A DNA stretch of 64,000 bases from Cantharellus purpuraceus (GCA_025174535.1 JALBUN010000048.1:434001-498000), one strand, 5' to 3'. Positions 1 to 15,033 are shown, numbered from the stretch's first letter. Translations and numbers: made by a program. Notes: generated from the letters alone by a model not told the origin.

Positions 1-1646
1 TGGGCGAGACCCAACACCTGAGGAGGCCGCTGAGATGAGTATGGAACTTATGGGTGTCCTGGAACGGGACGAATTGCGTGAGACCCTTCAAAAGCGGGAG
101 AAGGAGCTCCAAGCAGAAAGGGCCCGGTTTACGGAGGCGACTGTTAAGCTTGGAAAAGAGAAGGCGGTGTTGGAGGTATGTTGTGCGCGTATGATCTAGA
201 GTTTCTATTGATCAATTATAATGACAGGTGGAGCGTCTTAAGCTGCTGGAAGAAAAACGGAGATGGGCTGTAGACCAGATGCTTGCAGAACTTCCTCCAA
301 CACCGGGCCCGGATCCTGATTTGGTTTCTCTTCGACCTAGCAAGACAGGAGCAAAGCAGCCGTCACCCACTCGAGTACGTCCACGGAAAGTGGGAGGGTC
401 AAAAGGGTGCTCGAAATCGCCATCAAAGAAAACGACTTTGGCTAGACGAATGCCAGGAAGCATTGTGTCTGCAAAGCCGGACTCTTCGAAAGAGCTGGAT
501 TTTGGAAGGGGAAATGAAGTAGTTGAGAAGGTAGACGCCCTCGACGAAGCAGAGACTCTAGAAGTCAAACCTACAGGTGCAGCCGAAGACGGGCTTCAGC
601 GGTCGACGACACCGGAAGAATGGCCACCACCCACGCCTCCTGCTCCAACTTTAGCAGCTGAGATGAAGGCATCACTTCCACTCGTCTTGTCCACCACATT
701 CACACTTCCACCGCCTTCTCCGGCTTCGTCCCTCGCCCCTCTCGACCTTGGCTCCATCTCACCGAGTGCACCAGCCGTCCAAACGCAGCCATCATCTTCA
801 ATGGTTCCGAGCTTTGATGCTATCCCTCTCGCTACGAGTGCACATCCTCCTCTTATGCCGTTGGTTAGACCCCGCATATTTCCCTCCCCCTGTACTCCCA
901 GGGCGGTAGTAGGCACGCAGAAGAAACATGCATATAGTCCTGCACGGCCGTCTCCACTCTCGAGAATCCTGATGATCGCTGACTCACCACCTTCGCCGCT
1001 TTCAGTGTCTACCGTTCAAGAGGAGAACGAAGAGAGCGAAGGTGCCTTGGACTCGCCGACAGATGCAGCAGCAGGTACGTTGCCTAACAGATTGTTGGCT
1101 CGAAAGCGATGGGACGCTCCCATTGATGAACCAGGTCCATTGCGACAACGCGCGGGAGAGTTAAATGGTTCTATGGGGGCGGATGCAGGGCTGACTAGCA
1201 ACTTTGGAGAGAGTAAAGTGATAAATCACGACGAGAAGAGATTCACAGCCGAGGAGAAGGGCAAGGGACGCGTGGTTCCTACCTCCAACAAAGTTGTGGT
1301 GACGGAGAAGGAAAATATCGCGAGCACAGCAAGGGTGACGCGTCCTGGAAAGGCAAAAGTGACGTTTTCTTCAAACGGAGAAATTGCCACCGGTACGGTC
1401 AAACCGTCTAAACCCCGTGGGTCAGAGATTCGGAATACATCTACTGCCGTGAAAGGGGGCCTCAAATCAACTTTGACTAATGCAACGAGCGGGACATCGA
1501 GTGGTCCAGTCAGAAGTGCGGGGGGAACATCTCAGTCCAGCGCCAGAATGACAGGTGTGGGTGCAGCCAGGGTGGCAGCGGGCGGTGCGCGACGGGTGCC
1601 TAATGCAGGTGCCAATGTGGGTAAATTAGGAATAGGAAGACTATGA
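1..1646 (+). CDS. Coiled-coil protein, 5' end outside window
   Basis: The window opens inside an exon that reads in frame to base 175. A 52-nt intron (176-227, GTATGT...CAG) leads to a second exon that starts at the GTG at 228 as an internal codon and ends with TGA at 1644-1646. The exon junction sits inside a strongly charged coiled coil (about the first 85 visible residues, rich in E, K, R and L) that ends in the short motif LAELPPTPGP. The remaining 440 residues are low complexity, rich in S/P/T/A, with basic patches, and look disordered. The coiled coil followed by ELPPTPGP resembles fungal afadin/alpha-actinin-binding-like proteins, but I recognise this only weakly and assign no function. 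The N-terminus is missing. Confidence 0.75.
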
Positions 1647-2010
1647 GATATGCAGTTGGCGCTTTTTGACCCTTTGTTTGTCTACTTTCGTCGGTATCAA
1701 GATTTATAGGCAGTCTGTCGTGTTTGTGCGCCCCTACGATACTACTTCGAATACAGTGGTTTCAGAGGATATGGTAATTGTTCCTTTTATACCCCTATTT
1801 CGCAGGAGGATGTGCTTCCCAGAACAATGGCATGAATTGCATCACTAGGCCCTTGATGGTCCCAGATGGGACCGTCGGTCTGTGCTATTTATGAAAGCGC
1901 TGCAGCCTCGAGGTTCGAGGTGCCAGGCAGTGAACCCTGGGCTGCACCACCCACTCACGTCCTAAAGCAGAAAGTAGACATCTCGCTGAACCTCGTTGAA
2001 CCCGACCGCC
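1647..2010. other. Intergenic, no gene seen
   Basis: About 360 bases between the coiled-coil gene and the first BCS1-like gene. It must hold the 3' UTR of the former and the promoter of the latter. I see no other gene or recognisable element. Confidence 0.5.
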
Positions 2011-4400
2011 ATGGACGCAGCTACAATAAGTAGCTTTGCACCGTTGAACTATGCTGGAGAGTCGTGGCAGATGATTGGTATATCGAACTGGGTGGCGACG
2101 TACCTGGGGATTACAACTCCTTTTCCATCGTTTGTATCCAATCCGTTGATATGGGATACCCTCAAGCTCCTTGTATTGGGCTCTGTCTTCAGCACCGGGC
2201 GTAAATGGTTTTGGTGGCTCATTAATCGGTTTAGAATACGTATGTATGATCACAGGTAGGGTCAGAAGATCAGCCCTCTGACTCAAGTGGCATCCATATA
2301 GGCCGGTATGTTGCTGCAGGGTTCAATGCGAATGATCCGACCTACCACTGGCTCGTCGCGTACATGGTGGAGCCCCTCTCTCATTGATGAAGTATTGTGA
2401 ATTTACTTCCCTTCATTTCAGAGAGATGCAAAAGTTTGGAATACGCCTCGCGAATATATTGTTGAAATGAAGTCCTCGCAGCGAAAGTGGAAAGAAGAGA
2501 ATCACGCCGTCGCAGACGGACAAGTGGATTACATCCCACTGTACGATTCTGTGCAATTCTTCCGCTGGAAAGGATATGTTTTCGAGGTGGCCCAATACCA
2601 ATCGCGAGAAGATCAGAGAAATGGTTATGATGATAACTATGGCAATGCTTCTGTTGAACCGGGCACTGGTCACCTGTATTTAACGTAAGGTGGGGAACCT
2701 GATCTTATTCGATGCTTACACCCCATCCAAGGATTCACACACGGAAGGCATCGGTGCTCTTCTCATTTGTGGAGGAGTGCCGTTCGAAATATGCTGAGGC
2801 TACGTGCGTTCCTGTTCGAATTTGGTTTTCAGATTCATATAGGACCATTTCCCCCTAGAAAACCCCACGTTATAGTGCATTCTATTGGGGTGAGCGTGGT
2901 ACGGTAAACATTTAACTGACATGAACTATAATCCCGTGGCAGGGAATTCGTAGAAGAAGAGGTCATGATGACGGAGTTTGGGGGTCCGCAAAGACCAAGC
3001 ATCGCAGACCACTGGATTCTTTGTTACTCGATGGCGGTAAGATTGACTCCCTTTTGGCGGATGCTCGTGAGTTCCTGGGGGTCGAGGACTGGTGGGTTTG
3101 AAAAGTCGTCTGTGTAGACGAATAGCTTGGAAATAGTACGACTTCAGGTACATTCAAGCTGGGATCCCTCATCGCAGAGGCTATTTGCTACACGGACCTC
3201 CTGGCACTGGAAAAAGTCAGTTACATCACTTAATGACTCATGGAGGCTGAATGCATCTGACCTTGCTAGCTTCGACTGTGTACACCGTTGTGCGTTTCGC
3301 TTCTTCACCACAATGTCCTAGAAAAGTAAAGACGTATGTTCAGGCAGGAGAATTAGGACTGGAGATATATTCCCTCTCACTCTCGTCAGCTGCGTGCGTA
3401 AGGCTCCAGCTTCTCAACCTTTGGCACTGACTTGCACTGTCATCAGTATGGATGATAATCAGCTGTCTGTTGCTGTCTCTCTAATTCCCCCTGGTGGTAT
3501 ACTTCTTATTGAGGATATTGATTGTGCATTCCCGTCACGAGATGACGAAGAGGATGACGATGGACTTCCGCAGTCTGGATCATTACATTACCCTCGATCG
3601 CAAATCACCCTATCTGGCTTATTGAATGTGCTTGATGGTATTGGTTCTGGTACGCATGGCAACATCGCTACGAATTATTCGAGCACTCATGTTCTATTCT
3701 AGAGGAAGGCAGGTTATTTTTTGCTACGGTGATAATTTATTCCGCAGCGATATCACAAAGTACATACAATCACTTACATTTTTATCAGACAAACCACATT
3801 GACCGCTTGGATCCGGCACTCCTCAGACCAGGACGTATTGATCGTAAAATTGAATACAAGCTAGCCTGCCGGCAGCAGGCTCGTTCTCTGTTCACGCGCT
3901 TCTTCCCAGCTGCTCGTTTCCAAATGCGTTCAGATAATACCAAACCCGAAAACGGCACATACCTCAAAATGCAATTTGTGTCCAACACAGAGGAGCTAGC
4001 AGACTCATTCGTACATGCGGTCCCAGAGCACGAGTTTAGCGTTGCAGAGCTCCAAGGGTATCTTCTTGAATGGAAGATGAAGCCACTCGATGCTGTGCGT
4101 GGTATCGAACAATGGGTTGAAGGGGAACGTACGATGAGGCGTGAGAGGGTGGCTCGGGAGAGATGGCGGAAGCAGCGCATTGCAGCGGCAAAAGCGAGAG
4201 AACAAGTACAACTCAGTTCAGCTGTGATTGCAGGCATCGGAAACGCAATGGCTAAAGGTAACATGTATGGCCAGCCTCCACCCCCTGTCCCTTTCTCACC
4301 ATCGTCTGATGTCCCGTCGCCAAAAATTGGCCAAGCTGTCCCTCCAATCCCGGCTTGGCAGGCGGGCCGAAAGAAACCACAGAGGACAATGTCGATATAA
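2011..4400 (+). CDS. BCS1-like AAA ATPase, copy 1
   Basis: Twelve exons by hand: 2011-2239, 2302-2366, 2422-2684, 2732-2803, 2859-2889, 2943-3091, 3148-3215, 3270-3289, 3344-3393, 3447-3649, 3703-3728, 3789-4400; the frame closes at 595 residues. The start is the ATG at 2011 in a GCCATGG context. Seen: one hydrophobic segment near residues 40-60, a BCS1-type N-terminal region, Walker A GPPGTGK (about 286-292), Walker B ILLIEDID (about 334-341), the second region FFATTNH and the arginine stretch RPGRID, then a charged coiled coil and a proline-rich tail. In yeast BCS1 is an inner mitochondrial membrane heptamer that translocates the Rieske protein of complex III. Agaricomycetes carry many BCS1-like genes and this one need not be the orthologue. 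Its closest relatives in the window are the three other copies. Confidence 0.9.
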
Positions 4401-4838
4401 TCTTGCAACATAGCGTCCAATGACGTGCATTGCATGCTATAAACATATATACACACGCCAGATCCAGACGTTCAGTCGTGTAGCAATTGAAAACCCGTGC
4501 TATTTACTATGTCAAGTAAATGGCACAGACGCCGCGAGATCCAAACCGTATAGGACAGGCTGTTGCCACACGCTCCATGGACCCTGTGCCCTCACGACAC
4601 TTTGCCAGATATGCACAACAGGTTGACATCAATCGGAAGGTTTGTTCAAGTAGGGTGGATCAAAACTGATGCACGAATTATTCATTAGCCTGAAGAACCT
4701 AGACTGTCTAGTATTTCCAGGTACTCTGTAGGTATGCTGGACGTGTGAGATACGAAAAAAAATTGTCCAAGGAAAATTTTTCGTTGTAGACGACGGTGAT
4801 CGGAGATGGATAGGATGGATGCAAATACATCGTGTGTA
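4401..4838. other. Convergent 3' spacer
   Basis: Spacer between the convergent BCS1-like copy 1 and phosphoglucomutase genes, holding both 3' UTRs. Around 4755-4785 there is an imperfect A/T-rich inverted repeat that could belong to the phosphoglucomutase 3' end. Nothing else is recognised. Confidence 0.45.
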
Positions 4839-6768
<1,930 letters not shown>

Positions 6769-7892
6769 TGGAGGTCGTGGTTGAAGTCGTGAAAGAGGGA
6801 GAAAGGTGAAGGTGAAAGAGTTTTCGCAGCCCTGGTTTATGTATGTACCGCGTATTCTTCACATGAAACGTGCGTCACTACTAGTCACGCCGTCGCCTGG
6901 TAATAATTCGTCTGATATTTCGTTTGCGAATACCTTCTGCCCGTATGGCATTCGTGAGGCCGCCGATCATGATATGGTCATAACCCCTTGGCCTGTGGGT
7001 CACGAGGAATTACACAAGGCTCCACTCCAACTCGTAAGTTTCACTAGAAGCCCAAGTGCATATTGCATCTCTGAACAGAACTCCAACCAGGGGCGTGTTG
7101 CAGATATCTCATAAATCAAGTATTCCCAAGGCAGGCAGGCCTAGAACAGCACACTGCCTTAGCGTTCGTGCCTCGACTGCGAGCCTCGACAAAGCCTATG
7201 ATAACATGCTAATCATGGCATCTACGACAGCCAGGACAAGAAGTTCCTGATTGTCATGATGTACAGACCAGGATTGACTCCAAGTGTTGTTTACCACAGT
7301 GCGTTGACCATACGTTGGGCTTCGTTCAGCAGCCATGTGGCCAGCGCAACATAATTTCAGCATACGTACCGCTGGCGTAGTAATCAACCTTTTGCTTTCC
7401 ATAAATATTGATGCAATTTTTGGCCAGCAGTTCATCCTTTCCATTCAGCATGAGTGACCCTAGGCGACCTTTTGGTAGCCAGTCGTTTTACTAAGTTAAA
7501 CGTCAAATCCCATTTCTAAGGCACGCATATTGCCTTACGATGATGAAGATTTCTTCCAGTAACGGATTTTCTGCATCTCAAGACCAATAAATGGACTATG
7601 TTTGAAGGTCTCTTTCAACGGAGGTCTCACAGCAATCATGAGTTGCTCAAGAGTAGATTTCCTATATTACTGTAATTGTTCCCCCGCGTATGCACTGAAT
7701 GTGGCCGACCTGTTCAAATATTTTAGTCTGGGAACTTCCCGAAAGTAATGTTTGTAAACACATGAGGATTATATAACACATTGGAGAAAAGTGAAGTAGG
7801 AAAAAGTGGAGTTGAGGATATACTGAGGGGTCTTATTCCTCGCCTAGGTTCGCACCCCACTATTCGCAATAATATTGCATCATGAGATGGTG
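6769..7892. other. Intergenic, no gene seen
   Basis: About 1.1 kb upstream of phosphoglucomutase and downstream of BCS1-like copy 2, both on the minus strand. It contains the phosphoglucomutase promoter. Short open frames (for example 6806-7114 +) show no domain, no convincing splice pattern and no known motif. Confidence 0.5.
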
Positions 7893-10311
7893 TCATTGGA
7901 TGACCTCTGGAGCACTTGACACCGGACTTGTTGGGGGCGAATCAAGAACTCCATTTGTGACTGCATCATCAGGACCTTCTCCTGAAGTTGTAGAGGGAGA
8001 GACAGTCCCGGAGTCAGCTTTCGACGGCGGCGGCGGCTGCTTATTCGATGACGGGGGCGTCGTAAAAGCAGTGATCTGACCTTGAGCCATCGCGCTACCA
8101 ATGCCCGCAATCACAGCTGAGCTGACTTGTAATTGTTGCTGCACCTTTGCGACTGTAACTCGCTCCTTGCGTTCTGTCTCGCGAGCCTCCCTTTCCCGTC
8201 TCAACTTGCGTTCGGCTTCTATCCATTCTTCGACGCCTTGGACAGCGTCAAGAGGTTTCATCTTCCAGTCGAGAAGATACCCTTGAAGCTCTGCAACACT
8301 AAACTCGTGTTCTGGGATCTTGTGTGCAAATTCATCCGCCAGTTTGTCCGTGTTCGGTGCATATTGCACCTCGAATTGCTTACCCATCTTACGGTTGGAG
8401 GTTTCGGCAAAGCGGGCTGCAGGAAAGAAGCGACTATACAAAGCACGAGCCTGCTGTTGACTGGCTAGTTTATACTCGATTTTGCGATCGATGCGGCCCG
8501 GTCTTAAGAGTGCCGGGTCAAGGCGATCGATGTGATTTGTCTGAGGGTGAAAGATGGGAATAAGTAAACTGACCCCCAAGACAGCGTCAGCTATATAAAA
8601 TCTGACCGTAGCAAAGAATATCTTTCCTTCCTCTAGAGATACGCTGTTAAATTGAACTAAAACGTAGCTGTTTGTTACATACCTGAGCCAATGCCGTCGA
8701 GCACATTGAGCAAACCTGAAAGAGTAATCTGGGACCGCTGGTAGACTCTTTTCCCACGATGCCTCGGTACTGGAGAATAGAATGCTCCCTCCATCTCTTG
8801 TTCCTCGTCTCGCGAGGGGAAAGCACAATCAATATCCTCTATGAGCAGTATGCCTCGAGGAGGAAGACGTGAAACAGTCATTTCCAACTGGTTGTCATCC
8901 AATCTGAGCATATGTAGATCAGTACTAGGTCTGAGGGATGAACGTTCATACACGTGCCCCGCGCAGGAGAGAGAGAGGGAGAATATTTCTAATCCCAATT
9001 CTCCTGCCTAAACAACCGCTCTGTTCAGAAATCTTGATGAGGAGCAGTGCGAGACGTACAATTGTATACACAGTTGAAGCTACAATGAATCGTGAAGGCT
9101 ATCTCATGATCCGCCAACGATACGACAGAACGTACTTTTACCCGTGCCTGGAGGTCCATGTAGCAAATATCCCCTGCGATGTGGAATCCCAGCCTTGAGG
9201 TACCTGTAAATCCTCTTAACACCGCCGTTCAACTATCGAGTGTGTAAACTCGCCAGTCTTCGAGCTCGAGGAACTCGCGAGAGTCTGATAAAAGTGAGTC
9301 AATATTATTTCCATCTAGTAGAAGTGAATCCAGTGGTCGGCGGTGTTTGGTCTTCACAGGGCCCCATCGTCCCGGTGCTCCATCTTCATAACCTCCCCTT
9401 CCCTGTCACCAGACTTCAGGCGCAGCCAAAGGAAAGCATAATGGCCAGCTTACCGCTACGGAATGTACAATGACATGCTGTCTCCTAAGAATTGACATCA
9501 TCAGAGCCAACGAAACGAGTTCTGTGAATGTGACGCACGTAGTTTGTGTGTACCTTAGACGACACTCTTCCACAAAAGAGTATAACACGGAAGGGTCAAG
9601 TGTGTAAATTCTATAGGGGGAGAGGCGTATCATCATCAACAAGGTCTGAATGGAAATCAATGCTTAAGCCCGTACGTCAGAAACAGGGAAGTTGAGCCAG
9701 GCATTTGTGGTGGACCATAAGGGTTAACTGGTTCGTCCACAGAATTATTTCTTGGTGGCGCTCGTGTCACTTCACATATGTATCCCTTCCACCGGAAGAA
9801 CTGCATAGAGCCATGGACTGGTACGTAGTCCACATTATTGTGCTCGGGGCCGGTCTCCATCTTCCACTTCCGCTGTGACGACGCTATCTCGACCAAAAAA
9901 TCCCGCGGCTTCCGCCACACCTTTTCTTTTGTCTAAAAAGAATTCACACATGATTTATAGCTCTATGAAAAGCAACGCTTTACCAGGTATGAGACAAGCC
10001 ATTCGTAGGTAGGGTTGCCTGGCCTAAATTCGGCAGAGATGGAATATCCTATGAGCAATGTAAGGCAAGTTACATAGATGCGTTTACAAGAACAACACAC
10101 GAATCTTGAACCGATCAACGACCCATCGAAATAACCTTCGCCCAGTCTCGACAACAGAACCCAGTACGAGAAGCTTAATGCTATCCCAGAGGAATGGATT
10201 TGACAGCAACCCCGGGAAAGTCGTCGACGCGCCAGCTAAAGCGACTATCCAGTTCACCATTCCAATCCAAGACGTGTCTTGAGCAAATGGGGTACCATTC
10301 ACAGTGGCCAT
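7893..10311 (-). CDS. BCS1-like AAA ATPase, copy 2
   Basis: Twelve exons on the minus strand: 10101-10311, 9984-10048, 9676-9932, 9539-9610, 9454-9484, 9254-9402, 9136-9203, 9060-9079, 8958-9007, 8683-8903, 8607-8632, 7893-8540; 605 residues. Seen: the N-terminal hydrophobic segment, Walker A GPPGTGK, Walker [22 protein letters not shown] and a charged coiled-coil tail ending in a P/S-rich region. Two introns (9204-9253 and 8904-8957) must use GC donors (GCGAGT and GCACGT), because the conserved exon lengths of 149 and 50 nt and the reading frame allow no GT site; the paralogues have GT there. This is the only copy on the minus strand. The function is inferred from the family as for copy 1. 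Confidence 0.88.
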
Positions 10312-11378
10312 TATGCAGAAACCCTCAACGTGAGCTATTATTAATACTTGCAAGGCGGTGCGGTTAGCTATCTCGGTTAGATGGCCTCGAGGCTGCAACG
10401 TGACTCACGCTTACCTTTCCATCGTCCATTGACTCGAGATCACGCTCAACTATGACTTCCCTGGCGCTTATCATCCTCGACACTTGGCGTTCATTGGAAG
10501 AAACAGTGATGCGGCTCCGCTGCGCGCTAGGCGGCAGAGGCTGAGGCTCTTGATTTCGGCCGCTGATGATGGACAGCAGACGGCGTTGATGGATTGTTAA
10601 ATTGGTTTCGCGTACGATGCGTTAGTGCTTCACGATAGCCTGAAGATGCATATCAGTATTGCTCAGTACATATTCCAAGAATGTTTACATGTTATCCGCC
10701 TTGTGATCGAAATTTCGTCCTTTCGAATCAGATACCCCATTTGAACGTTGAACGCTTGAGGGACTAACTACAACGCTGCCTAGTATGTAAGTGCCCGCTG
10801 GCCCATGCGTGCTGCCCACGGCAGAAACACACTATATTGACCTACATTGATACTTACTTACTTCATCCTCAAGTGTGACATCAAGTTATCGGACTTCATG
10901 ATTATGGTAGAGGGAAACGCTAGTTACAGACGCTGGTGAAATCGCAGTATACATAGTAGTGACTAGCGGAAACTTGCCTGATCACTAATCATGGAATACA
11001 ACGGGGGACATATCATTAGCTAGTCGGTCCTTCTTTGTATCGATGTCATTTTTACTTCTCTGCCAGTGACCCACACTTACCCTGAAAGGCCAGTCTTTCA
11101 GGTCGAGAAAAGTCTAATGGGCAGATCGATCGGAATGTTTATAGCAAGTGGAAATTAATAGCATTATTTGTCCGATCATATGGAGAGTTCTGAAAAAAAC
11201 GAAATGCGGCCAGGACGCTATGTAATGGGGGAAAAGAAGAAGAAAATAAAAAGAGCATATACCCATGTCCGCGTAACAATCTAGTTTCTATCTAAGCATG
11301 AATTGTTAGGCTGCGCAAAACCGGCAGAAGAGCGCACTTCATGATTCTACGATGAGTAGTCTAGTGAGGAAAGATTTT
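10312..11378. other. Intergenic, no gene seen
   Basis: About 1.07 kb between BCS1-like copy 2 (its promoter side) and the 3' end of the three-module Cys/His gene. A/T-rich, many stops in all frames, no repeat or gene recognised. Confidence 0.5.
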
Positions 11379-12873
11379 CTACTCAGTACTCTCAAAGCGC
11401 CAGTACCTTGATGGCAGAGAAAGAGAGAGGGGTGTGCGTTCGAGATATGGCGGTGGTCGCGAACTTTGTTCGGAAGTTGGAGAGCAGGACGAGAGTGACC
11501 GAAGGAGAGACTGGTTCGCTAATGCATTGATCCCTACTTTGCGTTCTTCATGCCCAGGGTCTTGCAGGGCAGGCCGGTCGGCTGAGAATGGGTGGCGCAA
11601 ATTGGGAAACAAAGATTCTCCACATCGGGGACTTGGTAATGGCGTGGGTGCCATGCTATTCGGGACAGAAGTAGCAGTGCCGAATGGAAGATGTGGTGGT
11701 GATATAGATGGAAATCTGTTCTCGCCGTAAGTCCGAGCTATAGGTGACATATGAGTCCAAGCCCTCGTTGCTGTGCGTCTCAACAAAGTCGATGGAGACA
11801 GCGGGTTATCACCGGGAGAATCACAGGTGTGGTTACTCATCAACTCTGATCCTGATCCGAAACGGTTTCGAAGGCGGATGAAGTCCGGGCGAGTCCGGGC
11901 TATTGTATCGCTTGCGAACTATGATAACATCGTTTTATTTTGTCAGCTTAAACATCATTACGGGTGACAGGGAGTGATAGGAAGAGGATGAGGGGAGGTG
12001 ACAGAATGAGTACCCACATAGCCAGCCATGCAAGTGGTACGATGTCGACGCCACACATGCAAAGCCTGGTTTTGTTGGAGCTCGACATCAATCCAAGCAA
12101 GGCAAAGCGCACATTTTATGCGTTGCGACTCGATTGACGCTACGAGAGGGTCAGTCTTCAGTGTGCCGTATAAGTGTGTCTCCGCGCCTAGGTGCGGGAG
12201 TGAAAATGAAGTCAACCCAGATCCCAGAGAAATGGACGGACGTAGTGCCCTACGAACAGCCATGAGCGTTTAGTGAACCACCAACTAAACGTAAAGCGCA
12301 CATTTGACATGTAGACTTATGCTGGGTCCAACAGGATAGGCCATAAGGTCGACCCTTGCGCAGTCTCACCACCCCGTTGCACTTACCGCACACCACTCGA
12401 TCAGGTTCGACCACCTTGGCATCTTCATCTGCATCGAGAACAGCCTTGCGTTCAGTTAGACTAAGAGACTTTGCCCTGGGAGGGGGGCTGAAGCCGCATT
12501 CAGATCAGCTATATGCGGTGTTTCGCGAAATTAGCAAGAGTACATACTCCGTACGTGCACGGTCACAGCGCCATCTGTGGTCGAGCCAATGTGCCAGATG
12601 ATAGCTTTTACCCTTCTGGAGACGCACAATTTTTGCACAATGTGTGCAGGTAACCTGCTCGGGTTGTACATCTCGCGCGTATGGATCCTCGAGGAGGAGC
12701 TGCCGGCGCCCCTCTGTTGTTGATGCTGAGCTCTTTGATCTCAGATGGTCAGCATAAGGTGCATATCCTGATATTATGCGCGGGTTTGTAGAGGGGCCCG
12801 TTCTTTGGAAATTGCGCAACTCAATATACTGATTTAGTATGCATTTTCGATACAGAACTCACGTTCGGGGCAT
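11379..12873 (-). CDS. Protein with three C-x2-C-x16-W-x2-H-x3-C modules
   Basis: Five exons by hand: 12863-12873 (MPRT), 12548-12802, 12302-12487, 12014-12249 and 11379-11899; the frame closes at about 402 residues. Exons 2, 3 and 4 each carry one module: CTHC...W-LD-H-RWR-C, CGKC...W-TQ-H-KST-C and CALC...W-RR-H-RTT-C, each with exactly 16 residues between the second Cys and the Trp. Each module is preceded by an acidic stretch and a P-x2-V/I-like turn. The spacing suggests a zinc-binding C2HC finger; binding of DNA, RNA or protein is not shown. The last exon is S/P/R-rich and its 5' splice pair is the least certain. Introns between modules are phase 2. Same module family as the gene at 20683-26178. 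Function unknown. Confidence 0.7.
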
Positions 12874-13054
12874 TTGGCTTACGGGAGGAGTGCTTAGAGT
12901 AAGAGAGGCAACATGATTATGATACTTATACGAAAACATAAACAGACATCCTGGTTGGAAGCTGCGGGCCGATAATTCCCCATATACGTCACGTGATTTA
13001 GAACATGCTTTTGATGTACTTCGCGTCGACCCCATGTTGCTGTTCACTGAGTCT

Positions 13055-14326
13055 ATGTTCGCAGTCGCGTGTGTTCTGATATTGACTGCGTTAGGAACGG
13101 TGAGTCGTCTGTCTTGGACGAGACATTGCTAGTTTTCTATGATGAGCATATGATCATCCTTGTTCTAAGAGCCATAGGCCTTCTTCACTTGCGAGTTCTA
13201 GCATGCGCTGTGGCTGCGACGACAATGCTAGGCATGGCCTTGCCTTTTCTGACTTTACTCTTATCATCCGTTCTTCCCGCTTGGGCTAAAGCTAATGTTG
13301 AGCAACTATGTTAGATATATCTCGTTATTATTATTGTCTCACCACACCTCCTTGTTGCAAGCCCTACAGAGAAACAATATATCTGTGCGAAATCCCCATC
13401 ACATGGTTTACCTCTTCCAACGCTATCCGATTTGGCATCGCTATCCCTGTCGGTGGTCATCCCCGCCTATAATGAGGCTGAGCGGCTTACACCCATGCTA
13501 GAGGCCACATTGACTCATCTCATCTCAAATACATCTCGCACGTATGAGCTCATTATTGTCGACGATGGGTCGAAAGATGCAACCGTTTCCCTTGCTCTCT
13601 CCATTGCAGAGGCACATGCTGGCGTAGACATCCGTATCGTAAAAATGGACAAGAACGTTGGCAAGGGTGGCGCAGTGAAGCATGGGTTCATGCACGCACG
13701 TGGAGAACGCATACTGATGGTTGATGCGGATGGGGCAAGCCGGTTTGAGGATTTGGAAAAGTTGTGGAAAGAAATGGACCTGGTAGAAAGAGACGGGTAT
13801 GCGGTGGCTATTGGAAGTCGAGCGCACTTAGTTAAGACAGAGGCTGTGGTGAAGGTGTGCACTGGTTGATACGTTCCTCAGCCCACATTCTCTTAAATGA
13901 GGTTATCCAACAGCGATCCGCGGTGCGGAATTTCCTGATGCACGGTTTTCATTTCGTATTACGGACAGTGGGCGTTGGACACATTCGGGACACACAATGC
14001 GGATTCAAAGTGAATTGACTCCTGAACATTTCAGTGTACTCGCGTTTTACTGACAAGCCACTTAGCTCTTTTCTCGCAGAGCAGCACAGCGACTATTTCC
14101 ATACCAACACCTTACAACGTGGGTTTTCGACGTTGAGCTCCTCATCATGTCCCAGCTACTCGATATACCTGTAGTGGAGGTACCGATAGCATGGAATGAG
14201 GTAGCAGGGAGCAAGCTATCTCTCATGTCAGACTCAGTTGGCATGCTCAAGGATTTGCTTGTCCTTCGAGCAAACTATGCACTGGGAAGGTGGTCAGTTA
14301 ATCGAGAGAAGATGAAAAATGATTAA
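13055..14326 (+). CDS. ALG5: Dolichyl-phosphate beta-glucosyltransferase
   Basis: Four exons: 13055-13099, 13315-13854, 13914-14009, 14066-14326, closing at 313 residues. ALG5 transfers glucose from UDP-glucose to dolichyl phosphate at the ER membrane, supplying the donor for the last steps of N-glycan precursor assembly. Seen: an N-terminal membrane anchor (about residues 2-28), then a GT2 catalytic domain with SVVIPAYNE, DDGSKD, the nucleotide-binding NVGKGGAVKHG, the metal site DADGASRF, and the family signatures AIGSRAH, RDTQCGFK and VFDVELL. The first exon and its 215-nt intron are inferred from frame, donor GTGAGT and the hydrophobic anchor; the other junctions are secure. It lies between the Cys/His gene and BCS1-like copy 3. 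Confidence 0.93.
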
Positions 14327-15033
14327 GTGGTTTATCTTAAGCATATCTGTGTGTATTCACTGCACACCGTATTTTGATCAAGATACCGCATGAGAGATAC
14401 TTGCATTTAATCGAGGGGCACCTAAATGCCTTCAAATATTATCTAGATATCTCTTCTGCGTTATGCGACTGATTGTCCGACATGTCAATCTAATGTTGCC
14501 AGAATTATATGGTGTTCGCACCTCGGAGCATCGAAGCGAGAGCTCTGGCACGCTGCCGAATCGGAGATGGACCCTGCAGTTTTATCTACTGTAACGCCCC
14601 CATTACGTTTGTTTTGGCTCCTAATTGAAGGATCGAAACTTTTCCGAGAAGGCGTAATCAGTACAGGAGTGCCTCCCATGTATGTATTACTGTCACTGAA
14701 CCTTTTGCCTTGGTATTATTTCCTTCCCGTGAGTGTGGGAATATTGGATTGGGGATTCTTTAGTCTCTAGTCACGGAAACTGAAGCTAGCAACTAGCGCA
14801 GATTAATGGTGGCGCAATCATGGCCCTGGATTCGTGAAGACTTCCTTATAGAATCTAATAGTCCTATAAAACGCCACAAACCGGTAACATCAATCGGACT
14901 CTAAAGCTGTGCACGGCATGGATGACAAGTTGGTGCCCGGCGAAAAGCCCTTGGCCAAAGCGTTTGGCGCACGCCCTTAGATAACCAGTTGGCACAGACC
15001 TCAATATCCTTTCCACTAGTCTCCGCCGCCACC
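14327..15033. other. Intergenic, no gene seen
   Basis: About 700 bases between ALG5 and BCS1-like copy 3. Short ORFs (for example 14567-14770 +, hydrophobic) have no supporting signal. The promoter of copy 3 should lie at the right end. Confidence 0.5.

Noticed and set aside
4708..4838. C-terminal extension of phosphoglucomutase to 4708
   Set aside because: The family ends at PTVIT; a 49-nt intron followed by TGA gives exactly that end. The extension exists only if the intron is kept.
11434..11730. 98-codon plus-strand ORF
   Set aside because: It lies antisense to the last exon of the three-module gene and has no motif; a shadow frame.
12390..12420. GGTTCGACCAC as a tRNA B box
   Set aside because: It falls inside the coding sequence of a Cys/His module and no cloverleaf can be folded around it. 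No tRNA gene was found in the window.
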